From Guyanagaster necrorhizus (taxonomy: Eukaryota; Basidiomycota; Agaricomycetes; Agaricales; Physalacriaceae), in NCBI RefSeq assembly GCF_019112545.1, contig NW_025064890.1, positions 523,818-587,817 on the forward strand: DNA of 64,000 nucleotides, written 5' to 3'. Positions 1-11,545 of this stretch are shown here, piece by piece. The notes beneath the pieces are model-generated. The model searched no databases. It was not told where the DNA came from and saw only the letters and a list, made by a program, of their open reading frames with translations. Position 1 is the stretch's first letter; the number at the start of each line of letters is the position of its first letter. The position numbers were made by a program, and so were the translations under genes.

Positions 1-177
1 GAGTATTGTCTCTCCTTTCACAGCACACAGCAGCATGATAAGACAATGACTGACTGGATTGCTGAGCTAAGCATTCCCACAGTCCTAAGTGCTAGCCTAA
101 GCACTCTGACTAAGCAAAGATAGGGGTCATTTCTGAAGGAAAAAAGAAAAGAAAAGAAAATAGAAAAAATTATAATA
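1..177 (-). repeat. LTR fragment (family 1), edge of element O
   Basis: The last part of an LTR in reverse orientation, running off the left edge. It ends in AAAAAATTATAATA, the reverse complement of the family-1 LTR start (TGTTATGATTTTT with G-to-A decay). It carries the same CTTAGTCAGAGTGCTT block, reversed, as the LTR at 27313, so it is the longer subtype. It abuts integrase sequence of element A at 178, so it was inserted into A. Whether it is a solo LTR or the end of a longer element cannot be seen. Confidence 0.8.
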
Positions 178-1079
178 CTACAGTTTGTCTTGAAATTTCT
201 TGATGACTTGTATCAACTCTTAGATATTTGCTGCAATGCTTCTACTGCATACCATCCTCAAACTGACAGCCAAACAGAGTGAGTCAATTAGGAGATTGAA
301 AAAATATCTCTAATTATTCATTAATTATCATCAGGATGACTGGGTTGAGTGGCTTGCCTTAACTGCTTTTCAGTGCAACAACTACATCCACTCTGCCACT
401 GGGAAAACTCTTTTTTTTTGTAAACTACAGTTGCCATCCAAATGTCTCATATATCAAATGACTCCATACAATAATGCCTGCCTCCTCTGACTTCACTGCA
501 ACAATGATCAAAATTCATGATGAAACACATGTTACTCTTGAAAAAGCAGCAACATCTATGAAAAAACAATATAATAAACATGATGCTCTCACTTATAAAT
601 ATGCTGTATATGACAAGATTTGGCTAGACACAATCAATCTTCATCTATCTTATCCAAAATGAAAACTCACTGATAAGCACACTAGTCTATTTCTTATTCT
701 TGCCAAGGTTGGCACTGCCATATATAAACTTCACCTCCTCATCACTTGGAAGATCCACAATGTATTCAATAAAATCTTGCTGACTTCATACATCACTCCT
801 GCATTTTTAACTCAAAAATATCTGCTCTCACTCAAACTAGAACTGATTGATGATAAAGAACATTATAAAGTCAATTAGGTTCTTAATCATAAACTTCATA
901 AAGTTTAGACATATAGTGAGAGAACTCAGACCACAGTTGATTATCTGATTAGTTGGAAGAGCTACAGTCCTGAATCTAACCAATAGATCAATAAATAATA
1001 TGAATGCAGACAATGCAATATATGATTATGAACACTCTCTTGAGTAACTATTAGGACAATGATCTTAAGGGAGAGATAA
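178..1079 (+). pseudogene. Element A: integrase C-terminal half and chromodomain (family 1, broken)
   Basis: Remnant of the integrase that joins element cDNA to host DNA. The end of the catalytic core is visible at about 238-282 as TAYHPQTDSQTE, with the third catalytic acid (E) at 280-282 followed at once by a TGA. An open stretch at 474-662 matches the post-core region of the other copies (KKQYNKH..YDKIWLDT). A chromodomain-like tail follows at about 840-1015 (EHYKVN, then VDYLISWKSYSPESNQ). The purine-rich AAGGGAGAGATAA just before 1080 is the polypurine tract. Several stops and frame changes make it dead. The N-terminal half was separated by the LTR at 1-177. Confidence 0.85.
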
Positions 1080-1528
1080 TATTATAATTTTTTTTTAATT
1101 AACTCCTATTTATGCTTAGTCAGAGTGTCTAAACTAGCACTTAGGACTATGAGACATGCTTAGTCATTATAATAGGCTGAGTCTACCATTGTCCTCCAAC
1201 ACAATGATGACCTTCAACAATAGACAATACTTTTTTGTAGGTAGTAACAATACTCAAAGACAAGGAGCACTATAACATAGAAACTCACAATTAGTAGAGA
1301 TATATTTAACTCAGATACAAACAGTATATAAGTAGTGTAGCTCTCACTATATATCCTCAGCTTTGAGCTAAAGTTTATTTTTTCTACCACTTCATTTCAA
1401 GCTGATCATCTTTAGTCTTGAAGCATCAGATCAACAGACATATACAAGTGAACTCTAGTATGACTGTATGAACTTGATACAGCATTAGTTTATCATGTGT
1501 TCAGATCACATGTGACTTGGGCTTAACA
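1080..1528 (+). repeat. 3-prime LTR of element A (family 1)
   Basis: Starts TATTATAATTTTT (TGTTATGATTTTT with two G-to-A changes) and ends GGGCTTAACA, about 449 bp. A TATA-like ACAGTATATAAGTAG lies near 1323-1337, followed by the conserved block CAGCTTTGAGCTAAAG that marks the presumed RNA 5-prime end. It follows A's polypurine tract and is directly followed by family-2 gag sequence, so A inserted into element B. The 5-prime part of A lies outside the window. Confidence 0.9.
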
Positions 1529-2311
1529 ATCATCTCTCTTTAGTTGAACTTCAATGACAGATCTACCACATTCATAGTGGATGCCAGCAAAGTCAATTAT
1601 GCCATCTCCTTTCTGTCTAGTGCTGCATTCAACTAGTTTGAACTAGATATTCTTAATCTCAACCTGTGAAATCCACTGGCCTGGCAATTTTTCTATATGG
1701 CCCTCTTGAATGAGCTTCATAGCAATTTTGACCTCTTCAATACTATTAGAGATGCCAAAGATGCATTAAAGCATCTTTAAATGTGTGATGAAGATTGGAT
1801 TATGAAGTGTATAGTCTAATTCAATTAGTATACCTTGCAGATTAGGTACAGAGATAACTCTCTCTGCTATATCTTCTATCATAGTCTTTGTACTCACATC
1901 AAGAATGACATGGCTCACTATGGGAAGCCTAACAATCTTTGTGACATGTGCTTTCTGGCATAAGAACTTGATGCTTGATATTGGATCCAGAAGACTGAAA
2001 TTGCCCTTGGAAACCAGGACAATAAGGCCTTCAATCTCAAATCCAAGAGATCTAACCCTGCTTTCTTGGAATCTGGCTCTACTCTGAAATCCACCACTCT
2101 TAAACCCTATGCTGACAAGCTAGGTAAAGACAGCCATCTTATTCAGAAAAAAAAAGACCACCAGCATCAGAACAACTTTTGCATATTCTGTGGAGCTAAG
2201 CACAAGATTGAGATTTGCAACAAACAGAAGGCAGCAGCCTCTGCCAAGAGTCATGCAGCTGAAATAGATGCTGCTCCTGAGAAATCAGCTCTGACAGAGT
2301 CAGAAAACTAG
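1529..2311 (+). pseudogene. Element B gag, second half with zinc knuckle
   Basis: Structural polyprotein that packages element RNA. It begins in the capsid region (FNDRSTTF..KVNYAISFL) and runs to SESEN then TAG at 2309-2311. The knuckle at about 2190-2222 reads CIFCGAKHKIEIC, a CX2CX3HX4C spacing one residue shorter than the usual CX2CX4HX4C. The same spacing occurs in I and K. Several in-frame stops (for example in AFN*FELD and NL*NPL) show it is dead. The open stretch 2066-2311 carries the C-terminus. Confidence 0.85.
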
Positions 2312-3130
2312 AAAGCAACCCTGTTCCCTTCATATGAGTTCAGGGTTGCATTGACTCTATTTGCATACTGGAAGTTATCACTCTCAATGCAACATCTCTT
2401 TCCAACCAATCTTTCTATCTTCCACTTTCAGCAGAATTATCACTTAGTATAGAGCCCAACAGATCTTCAGCTTCTACCATTTTGCATTTTCTTGCTTTTA
2501 TCAATTCTGGTTCTAGCCACTGCTTTGTTGACACTAAGTATGTAACTGCTAATGATATTCCTATTAAAATCATTCCTAGTGTGCAACTCTGAGTATTCAA
2601 TGACTCTGTCAGAAGCCATATATCTCAAATCACAATTATCTCTATTTGTTTTCTCTTCAGAAACACCTTTTCTATCAACTTCTATGTCACTCATCTAGAT
2701 TCATCTTATAATTTTGTTTTGAGATACAACTGGCTCTCTCATTACAATCCACTGATTGATTGGACTGAGAATAGTATCACCTTCTGCTCAAGCTACTGGG
2801 ATTTCACTCTAACCAATTTTGCAGCCTCCACCACATGTCTGTGACTTCTGTGCCCACAGAACAACAGTCCAGCCACCTCTGAGCCTTCTAACTCAATTTC
2901 AGGACTTCTATGCTCACTAGACTCTATCAGTCTACCTTCTGGAGTCTCACTCTGTTTCAAATCTCCTTTGGGTAGCTGGTGGGCTTTATTATCATATAAA
3001 CCCATCTATTCCTACTCTTTTTCAGAGTCTTTTACTATGAAAATACACTCAAGGATCTCCACCATATCTGCTACTGCATTTGTCTGAGCCAGTGCAGAAA
3101 AAGGCACTCAGCAGTTTATACTGCCTTTCT
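2312..3130 (+). pseudogene. Element B protease and linker
   Basis: Retropepsin-like aspartic protease domain of pol. The active-site region reads FINSGSSHCFVDTKY, where the catalytic Asp seen in element I (LIDSGSSHCFVD) has become Asn by a G-to-A change. Downstream NWLSHYNPLIDW matches the conserved C-terminal protease motif of the other copies. A proline/serine-rich linker follows (about 2850-3050). The TGA in FV*ASAE lies at the same codon as in I and K. Spacer 2312-2440 holds the gag-pol junction. Confidence 0.8.
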
Positions 3131-4555
3131 TATCTAATATTAGAGCCAAAGTCATATTTGCAGAACTAATGAATCTTTTATCAGTGCCAGTAGAGTACTA
3201 TGATTTTACAGACATTTTCAGTGATACACTCTCTGAGAACCTATTCAAACACAGGCCATATAATCTCAAAATCAACCTTGAGGGAAATATATCTTCACTG
3301 CTTGGACTTATTTATTCTCTCTCAGAATCCAAATTCAAGATCTTATAAGAATTTATTGATGACAATCTGTGCAATGAGTTTATCACTCTATCTCACTCTT
3401 CACATAGAGCTCTGGTCCTCTTTGTCAAGAAAAAGACTGGAGAACTTCAACTTTGCATCAACTATTATGGCTTAAACAAAAGCTCCAAAAAGGATTGCTA
3501 CTCTTTCTCTCTTATCTCTGATCTCTTCAACTCCACTCACTCTATGTGCATCTACACTAAGCTTGACTCTTGATATGCCTACCATCTTGTTTGTATAGCT
3601 AATGGTGATGAATGGAAAACAGCCTTTCAGACTCACTATAGTTCCTTCAAATGATGTGTCATGTCTTTTGGCTTCACAAATGCTTCAGCAGCATTCTAAT
3701 GTTTTATCAATGATATATTCTCTGACATGCTCAATATATCAGTAGTGGTCTATCTTGATGATATCCTCATATATTCTAACAATCTAGAAAACCACCAAAA
3801 ACATATTTGTAAAGTCTTATGCAGACTTAGAGCTAATAGACTCTACTGCAAAGGCTCCAAATGTGAATTCAACCAGAACTCCATGGAATATCTAAGCTAT
3901 ATCCTATTATTCAAAGGACTTTGTATGTCTAAAGAAAAGATTAAGGCTGTTGTTGACTGGCCAGTACTGAAAAAAGTTAAGAATATCCAATCTTTCCTTG
4001 GCTTTGCCAATTTCTACTATTGCTTCATATATAAATATAGCAAGATTATTATTCTCCTTACATGACTCATCCATAAAGGAATACCATGGAAATTTGATGA
4101 TAAATGCATAGCTGCCTTTAATGAATTAAAACAGGCCTTTACACACACACTCATCCTTATCTATTGGATTCCTGATTGGTGGATAGTCATGGAGACTGAC
4201 ACCTCTGACTATGCAATTGCTGCTATTCTTTTCATCTATCTTGAAGATAGCAAAATTCATCTCATTGCCTTCCACTCCTGGAGCCTCTATTATGCTAAAC
4301 TCAACAACAACACTCATGACAAAGAGCTTTTGGCTATTTTTAAGGGTTTTAAACATTGGCACTATTATCTCAAAGACTCTACAGACTCTATCAATATTAT
4401 AACAAATCACAAGAGCCTTGAATACTTCACTACTACCAAAATTCTGATCTGCTGACAAGTTTATTAGTCTGAATACCTATCTCAGTTCAACCTAGTAGTC
4501 TAGTTTTGTCTGAGAAAACTCAGTGGGAAACCAGATGCATTCACTAGATAATGAG
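3131..4555 (+). pseudogene. Element B reverse transcriptase and RNase H
   Basis: RNA-dependent DNA polymerase followed by RNase H. The RT palm motif [12 protein letters not shown] is intact in the open stretch 3727-4065, which continues through the fingers-to-connection motif [10 protein letters not shown]. RNase H begins at about 4180 (ETDTSDYAIAAIL) and contains HDKELLAIFKGFKHW, in the open stretch 4189-4455. Early RT has stops (for example TKLDS*YAYH). Nearly all differences from element I look like C-to-T or G-to-A changes. Confidence 0.88.
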
Positions 4556-5662
4556 ATGTCTACTCTAAAGAGGAGAATAGCCAATATACCTAAGTTAATT
4601 TTCATAATTTTTAATCTGTCTTCATCCAAAAACAACTCTCCACATCACTTTATGCAACCTATCTTGAAGGCTCTACTTTCTGAGCTAGTGCCATTATGAA
4701 TATTGACAAACTCCACATCAATATTAAAAAAGCCCAATTCTCTAACTCTACATCCTCTGACAGCTTTTACTAGGCCAAATCTGCTTCTGAATCCTCTCTT
4801 AGTAGTCTATTGATGAATCTGATATTCTTCATCTTGAAGACCACATTTATGTCCTGAACTCTGATAATCTCTGCCTTTATATACTGCAGAACAATCATGG
4901 CCACATCCTGGCAGGCTATTTTGGTTAAAACCAGATATTAAAGCTAGTCTGGCAGAACTACACTTGGCCAAAGATGTGTGAATATATTTGACACTATGTC
5001 AAGTCCTACACAGTCTGTGAATGCAACAAGATACTAAGACACCACTCCTATAGTTTGCTCAAACCCCTATCAGTTCTCAAACAGCTATAGGATTTCATTG
5101 AACAACTATCAGACTCCAATGGATTCACCACTATTCTAGTAGTCATTGACTATGCTAGCAAGTAAGCTATCTTTATCCCACTCATGACACTATCAGCTCC
5201 ATACAGCTTGTCCAACTTTTTGTTATCCATGTCTTCTCTAAACATGAGATATCCAATCATATCACTTTTGACTGCAGCTCTAAATTTGTTTCTCAGTTTA
5301 TTTGTGCCCTAGCTATAGTTTTTGACATAGAACCCCACTTTACTTTTAGTTACTATCTGGAGGCTGATGGACAGACCAAACATGCAAACTAAACTCTGAA
5401 ATAATATATCCACATCTACTGTTTCTACCAACAAGACAATTGAGATACCCTCTTACTCATTGCTAAGTTTATCTACAACAATACTTCTAATGCCTCCATC
5501 AGAATTTCTCCATTTTTCACCAATAAAGATTACTATCTCAATATCACTGTTTATTCTGAATGAGATATTGCCTCTACCTGGGCCTAAGACTTTGCAGTCA
5601 ATCTCAATAAACTATATCAAGTTTTAAAAAATGAAATCTCCTAAGTACAGTCTCATTACAAG
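4556..5662 (+). pseudogene. Element B integrase, truncated
   Basis: Follows RNase H through a variable linker. The zinc-binding N-terminal region is degraded (NYTWPKMCEYI, then TVCECNK). The catalytic core is recognised by FIEQLSDSNGFTTILVVID (first catalytic Asp of this core lost in a deletion) and by GYHPEADGQ-type sequence decayed to TIWRLMDRP in a shifted frame. It stops at 5662 where the C LTR begins, so the chromodomain and the opposite-strand gene are not present here. Confidence 0.8.
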
Positions 5663-6119
5663 TGTTAGACCTGCTTGACACATGACTGGAACACATGATA
5701 AACTAGCACTGTATCAAGTTCATACAGTCACACTAGAGTTTACTATCTATGTTCAAGTTCATGCAGACAAGATGTTTATAGAAAAGACTCAAGAAGAAAA
5801 GTGATATAGATAAACTTTAGCTCAAAGCTGGAGTATTACAGCAAGAGCTATCCTACTTATATATATTATCTGACTAATAAATATAGTATACTACTAATTG
5901 TATGTTTGTGTGTGTTTCCATTATGATGCTTGATTGTTGAAGATGAGACAATATAGTATTGTCTATAGACAAAACAATTGTTGTGTATTAGAGGACAATA
6001 GCATCATATGCCTATTGTGGTTGAGTAATTGTCCCATACCTATTCATAAGCACTCTAGATAAGATAGATGCTCTGATAAGATAAGATAACAGATAAGAAA
6101 AGAGAGAAAAATCATAATA
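5663..6119 (-). repeat. 3-prime LTR of element C (family 1)
   Basis: About 457 bp, in window orientation from TGTTAGACCTGC to AAAATCATAATA, the reverse complement of the family-1 LTR. It is followed on its right by the reversed polypurine tract and integrase tail of C. The left flank is family-2 integrase of element B, so C inserted into B. The reversed core AACTTTAGCTCAAAGCTGGAG near 5813-5833 is the block presumed to be the RNA 5-prime end. Confidence 0.88.
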
Positions 6120-7639
6120 TTACCCTCTTATTAAGACTATCATTCTAATAGCTTAATTAAGGGATAATTCATAATCATAAAGAGCATTGTCAGCATTCAT
6201 ATCTCATTTGTAGACCCACTGATTGGACTCCAGTTCATACTCCTTCCACTTGATGAGATATTTGATGTGGGAGCTGGATCTGGCACCTTAGTGGCTATAT
6301 ATTTTTCAGAGGCAGTGATCAAGTACTTGCTCAATTTTATAATGTTTTTTATCTTCTATCAGGTCAGGTTCCAGAGAAGGTGACACTTTCTGATTAGAAA
6401 ATGCAGAGAGTATATGAGGATAGAAGGACTTTATTAAAGACAGAATGAACCTTTCATGTGAGAGGTAATGTGAGCTGGTAAGCAGATGCATCAACTCTCT
6501 TTATGATGGGAAAAGAGCCAATGCATTTGTCAGTGAGCTTCTTTGGTCATGAAAGATGTAAGTTTGATGTGTCAAGCCAGATGTGGTCTCCAATGTCATA
6601 TTGAATGGCAAAACACTATGACTTGTCATACTGGTGTTTCATGAGGGTGGCTGTTTTTTCAAGGGCAATCTTCATCTCTTCATGAATCTTAGCCATCTGT
6701 TCTGCAAATATCAGAGGTGGAAGTTGAGGTGAAATGACAGGACAAGGCAATGATATGAGAATGTTAGCTATAGTTGATGAAGAATAGTGTTTTGCTGGTA
6801 GCTGAATGAATATGATTATTATATTGGAAAGCTGCAAGTGGCAGCCAGTCAACTTAATCATCCTGCTGACAATTGATGAACATCCTGAGATACTTTTTGA
6901 CTTCTTGATTAATATACTCTGTTTGTCTATTAGTCTATAGATAGTAGACCAGTGAGATATTGCTCTGAATTTGGAGAAGATGGTATAAGTCTATTATAAA
7001 CTTAGAGACAAACTGTGGTCTATGATCTGAGATCACTATCTGTGGCATGCCATGCTTGGCATATACTTCATCCTGCAGAATCTTTGCCTATTTCTCTAAA
7101 AACAGTTTCATCAAATATGTGACTGAAATAATTGCTTTAGAGAATCAGTTAACTATGATGATAATAACATCATAGTTGTGATATTCTGGCAATCCAGTAA
7201 TTATATTTATGGAGCTGTGCATCCATAGTGTTATCAGAATCTCATTTAGATGGAGTGGTGCCACTCTTGCTTGAATGTTTGACTTTGTTCATTGACAGGT
7301 TTCACAGGCTTTCACATACTTCTCCATGTCTGCCCTCAACTTTGGCCACCAATACTCTTGCAGGATTATCTCTATCATCTTTATAATGCCTGGATGCCCT
7401 GTGATAATATAATCATATGACCAGGCAATAATCTCCCTTTATAAGACATAATCTTAGAGAATATAAATCTGCCCATCATAGAAGATCAGATCCCTCTTCT
7501 TTATTATCCCTCAATTATGATTGATGAAAGAAGCTATCTTCTGGTTCCACAGCTCCATTTATTGAGTGGCACTTTTGATATGCTCATACACTTCTTTCTC
7601 TGTTGATATAATCATCACTCTGAAATATTCTGTCTTGAG
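6120..7639 (-). pseudogene. Element C integrase and chromodomain
   Basis: Integrase with the expected domain order. The zinc-binding region is seen at about 7290-7400 (HPGIIKM.., KACETCQ). The catalytic core carries VISDHRPQF for the second Asp and TNRQTE for the Glu. A C-terminal chromodomain-like tail lies around 6180-6380 (EDKKHYKIEQVLDHCL). Open pieces include 6616-6861 and 6306-6494 on the minus strand. Multiple stops show it is dead. The left neighbour is its LTR and the right edge is the D insertion point. Confidence 0.85.
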
Positions 7640-7647
7640 CACTATTA

Positions 7648-8099
7648 TATTAGACCTAACTGGCATGTGACCTGGACATGTGATAAACTAGCACTATATC
7701 ATATTCATACAGTCATGCTAGAGTCTACTTAATATGTTATATCAGGCAAAATGCTTCAAGGCCAAAGACAGGCTAGGCTTAAGAGAAGATAGTATGAGAT
7801 GAACTTATAGCTCAAAGCTGAACTACTACAGTGAGAGCTATCTTACTTATATACTGTTTAGTGATGATAAATATAACTTACTGTCTATTGTACTATTTTA
7901 TGCTATGCCACCTGTTCTGTCTAATCATTGGAGAGTAGATAATGGGGAATTGTTCATGGACAAGGTGACCAAGTACAATGAGGCTGCTTATCTGTTGTGA
8001 TTGCCTAAGCTTTCCCATGCTTGCAGATAAATGCTTGAGATAACATAGGCACTCTGATAGAATAAGAAAAAGTGGTAAAAAGAAGAAAAAATCATAACA
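7648..8099 (-). repeat. 3-prime LTR of element D (family 1, subtype b)
   Basis: About 452 bp in window orientation, from TATTAGACCTAAC (TGTTAG decayed) to AAAAAATCATAACA. It pairs with the LTR at 57246-57698, sharing distinctive blocks such as GGCATGTGACCTG and GAGAGCTATCTTACTTATAT. It is followed on the right by reversed integrase sequence. Confidence 0.88.
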
Positions 8100-9590
8100 T
8101 CATCCTCCTCTTAAGATCATCATCCCAGTGAATCAATTGATAGAAATTTCATAGTTGTAAATGGTACTATCTGTATTTATATCATATTCATGGGTCCACT
8201 GATTGGATTTTGGTTTATATCCCTTTTATTTGACCAGATAATAGATAATAGTATGGCTGCCCCCTTTCCATATATAGACCTTTCAGAATTTATAGTCTAG
8301 AATCTATTCCACTTTGTAGTGTTCTTTATCCTTGATCAGATTAAGTTTTAATGAGGAGGGGTTTTTTCTAGTTAGAAAAGGCAGATGCAATATATAGTGT
8401 TAGAAGTGTTTTGTTGAACATCAGATGAATGTGCCAGAACTTGGGCAGTTTTAGATAGTATGCAGAAGCACTGACTTTTCTAAGATTAGAAATGGGCTGG
8501 TGTGTTTGTTGGTAAATTTATATTTTGGGTGAAAAAGATGAAGGTTGGTTGTGTTCAGCTAGACCTTATCATTAATGGAGTATTCATGTGCTGGGCAATG
8601 GTGTTTATTGTAGTGCATCTTTATAGTGGTGGTGGCTTTTTTGAAGACAGTATGTGTTTCAGTATGAATAAAGATCATGAGATCTGTAAAATTAGATGAT
8701 GCAGGAGTTGTGATTTTATATCAGTTAGTAATCATGATGTGTGGATGGCAGCCATGATTAATAAAAAAGAAGGTCTTATTGGTTGCTAAGTGTACATGAT
8801 TATTGTGTTGGAATGCTGCTAAGGCAAGCCATTCAGTCCAGTTGTCCTGTCTGTGATTGATAAACATCTGAAGGTATTTCTCAATCTCTTAATTGAAATG
8901 TTCAGTTTTCCCATCACTTTATGGGTGATAAGCAGTCAATACATTGCTTTGGATATTAAGAAGGTGATAAAGATTGTTGAGAAATCTGGAGATGAATTGT
9001 GAGCCCTAGTCCAAGATGATGATCTGAGGCATCCTGTGTTTTGCATAGACTTCATCATGCAGAATTTTTGCTCATTCCTCAGAAGATAGTTCTATTGAAC
9101 ATGTGACTGGGATGATCATCTTTGAGAACTGGTTGACAATAATGATAATGGCATCATAGCTATTACAATCTGGAAGTCCAGTGATCATGTCAACTGAAAT
9201 GTGGGTCTATAATTCTGTAGGGGTCTCATTCAGATGTAGTGGAGCAGCTTATATCTACATGCTTGACTTAGTTTGTTGGCAAGTTTTACACCTCTTAATA
9301 TACTTCTTGATGTCCTGTCCTAGCTTCAGCCATCAATACTCTCTCAAGATCAACTCCTTCATTTTCACAATTTCTGGATGTCTGACAGTAATATGGTCAT
9401 AAGATATGGCAATAATTTCTCCTCAGAGAGTATGATCATAGAGAATGTAGATCCAATTGTTATAGTAAATCAAGTCTCCTGATCTGATCATGCCTCATTC
9501 ATGGTTGATAGAGAGGGCAATACATTGATTCCATAATTCTGTCTGTTATGTCACACTCTTGATTCACTTGTGAACTTCCTCCTCCATTGA
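8100..9590 (-). pseudogene. Element D integrase and chromodomain tail
   Basis: Read on the minus strand, this gives the full integrase order. A chromodomain-like tail lies near the LTR (8150-8340), then the core and a zinc-binding N-terminus at about 9250-9400 (reverse of CCAGCAAACT..TGTAAAACTTGCCA, giving CKTCQ-type residues). Stops and frame breaks occur throughout. Plus-strand open frames here (for example 8502-8699 and 9181-9402) are shadows of it. Confidence 0.8.
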
Positions 9591-10990
9591 CATAATTATG
9601 GTCTGAAAGTGTTCTGGCTTCAAGAGGGTGACACCATTATTGTCCTTTCCTCTCTGGTCATGATTAGATCTGTGACTCAGCAGATCTGCCTTCTTGTTCA
9701 CTGTTCCTGTTTTATAGTGCAGAGTGTACTGATATTGCATGAGTTCAGTGATCTAGCAGGCTTGCCATCAATTGAGTTTCTGCAGCAATCAGAAATAGCA
9801 CAGGTTTTGATGATCAGTCCAGATCTCAAAGGTGTGAATAGCACTGATCAGGTAATGTCTTCACTCTGTAAGTGTCAACATGATGGCTAGAAGTTTCTTG
9901 TCATAGATTTCATAGTTCTGTTTAGTGGCAGTCAAGGCTTCTGAGAAGAAGATGATAGGTCATCACTTTCTATCTTGCTCTTATAAGAGTACAGCCTCTA
10001 TCACATCCTCACTTAAATTGGCTTTGACTCAGAATCTCTCCTTCTCTGTTAGTACTGCAAGTACCATATTTTCAGTCAGTCATCTCTTTAGGTCCTCAAA
10101 TGCAGATTGTTGGACAATTCTGCAGATCTAAGGGGTGTTTCTTATAAGTTAGGTCATAGGGTGAACAATCTTGCTGTAGTCTCAGATAAATCAGTGGTAA
10201 AAGTTCATAAACATGAGGAAGGATTATAGTTCCTTCTTTTTGGTTGGTCTCAGCCACTCAGTTATCCCTGCTACTTTGATGGGATTCATCCAGATGCTTT
10301 CTTTACTGATAATTACTCTGAGGTATTCAGTCTCAAGCATCTCAAATTTGCACTTCTCAGCTTTAAGGAACAGCTTGTGATTCCTCATCAGTTTCAGTAT
10401 CTGGCAGACTAGGCATCAGTGTTCAGCTTGATCTTTTGACATTATTAGAATATCATCCAAATAGATGGTGATCTTTTCTGTGGCAATGAGATCCTTGAAA
10501 ATGTCATTTATCATCCACTGAAAGATTGCAGGAGAATTGGGTAGTCTGAAGAACATGACTATAGACTCAAAGAGTCTGTGGTTAGTCCAGAATGCAGCCT
10601 TTTATTCATCCTCCTCTTTGATCTGCATGTTGTTGTATTCTTATCAAATATCAAGCTTGAAATAATACCAAGCACCATGCAGTTTGTCTATTAACTCAGA
10701 AATCAATAGTAGGAGATAATGATTCTTGATCATCATGTCATTGAGTTTCCAGTAGTCTTAGACCAGTCAGAGTTTATCATCCTTCTTTTTCATAAAGAAG
10801 AAGGGTAATGCTACAGAGGACTTCAATGATCTGATTTGTCCACTAGAGAAGTTCTCTTCCAGAAACTTGTCTAGTTCAATCTGCTCTGGTGAACTGAGAT
10901 TGTAGACCTTGCAATTGAGATTAGCATTGGCATTAGGAATGAGCTCAATTGCATGGTCCCATAGCTTTGGTTCTGGTAACTCATTGAAAC
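9591..10990 (-). pseudogene. Element D RNase H and reverse transcriptase
   Basis: One of the better preserved family-1 RTs. Read on the minus strand it contains FFMKKKD, NDMMIKNHY, WMINDIFKDLIATEK, the catalytic ITIYLDDILIMSKD at about 10410-10480, then EYLRVIISKESIWMNPIKV. RNase H follows with KQNYEIYDKKLLAIMLTL and TDHQNLCYF. The linker to integrase (NKKADLLSHRSNHDQRG) is intact. A limited number of stops (for example DKL*LV*DY) make it inactive. Confidence 0.87.
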
Positions 10991-11179
10991 TCTTCTTGGT
11001 GAATAGATTGTGAAAGTCTCATGCCCACTTAGGCACTATCTCTTTGAAGGTTTTAGTCTCTTTCTTCTCATTTGCCCTTGCTGCCAAGTCATTGGCATGA
11101 TATACTGCTTGAATGTAAATTGCATGATCCATGTCTACAGCTAATATTGTTTCCTCATCTTCTATTTCTTCATTCCATT

Positions 11180-11545
11180 AGTCCTCTGGATCTTCATCAG
11201 GTAATTCAAATAGTATCTTGCAACACTGATATTGAGCAAAGGTGATCCATCTGGTCTTCCAGTTGATTAATAGATTATATCAAATAAGCCAATCATGATC
11301 CAGAAAGATCTTCTTGGATTTCAACTCAGTCACAGCTAAGTCAATCCATTCTGAGTGATCTCCAATCATTAATCAGAGTTTGACAAACTCTGTGATTGAG
11401 CTGGCTTGGTTCTTGGTCCCATCAGCATTGTAAACCAGAATCAGACCAGCAGTGGCTTAGATTGGGAGATTGTGCTTGGTGATGAAAGTATGATTGATGG
11501 AACTCCTAGTGCAGCTGCTGTCAATTAGTGCAGTGATACTATGCA
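11180..11545 (-). pseudogene. Element D aspartic protease
   Basis: Retropepsin-like domain. The minus strand reads ALIDSSCTRSSINHTFITKH, where the usual DSG/DTG triad is D-S-S. Copies G and J also have D-S-S, while E has D-S-G. Downstream VYNADGTKNQASSITEFV and KIFLDHDWLI*YNLLINW complete the domain. The stops in this piece replace Gln, Arg or Trp codons of the E copy. Confidence 0.85.

Larger units (their letters stand above)
1529..5662 (+). mobile_element. Element B: family-2 Ty3/Gypsy remnant
   Basis: A plus-strand copy of the family best seen as element I. It holds the second half of gag, protease, RT, RNase H and integrase in canonical Ty3/Gypsy order. Its left end is cut by the A LTR within gag. 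Its right end is cut by the C LTR at 5663 within integrase. Its own LTRs and its opposite-strand gene are outside the window or lost. It is the outermost element visible, and no CpG dinucleotides were noticed in it. Confidence 0.88.
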
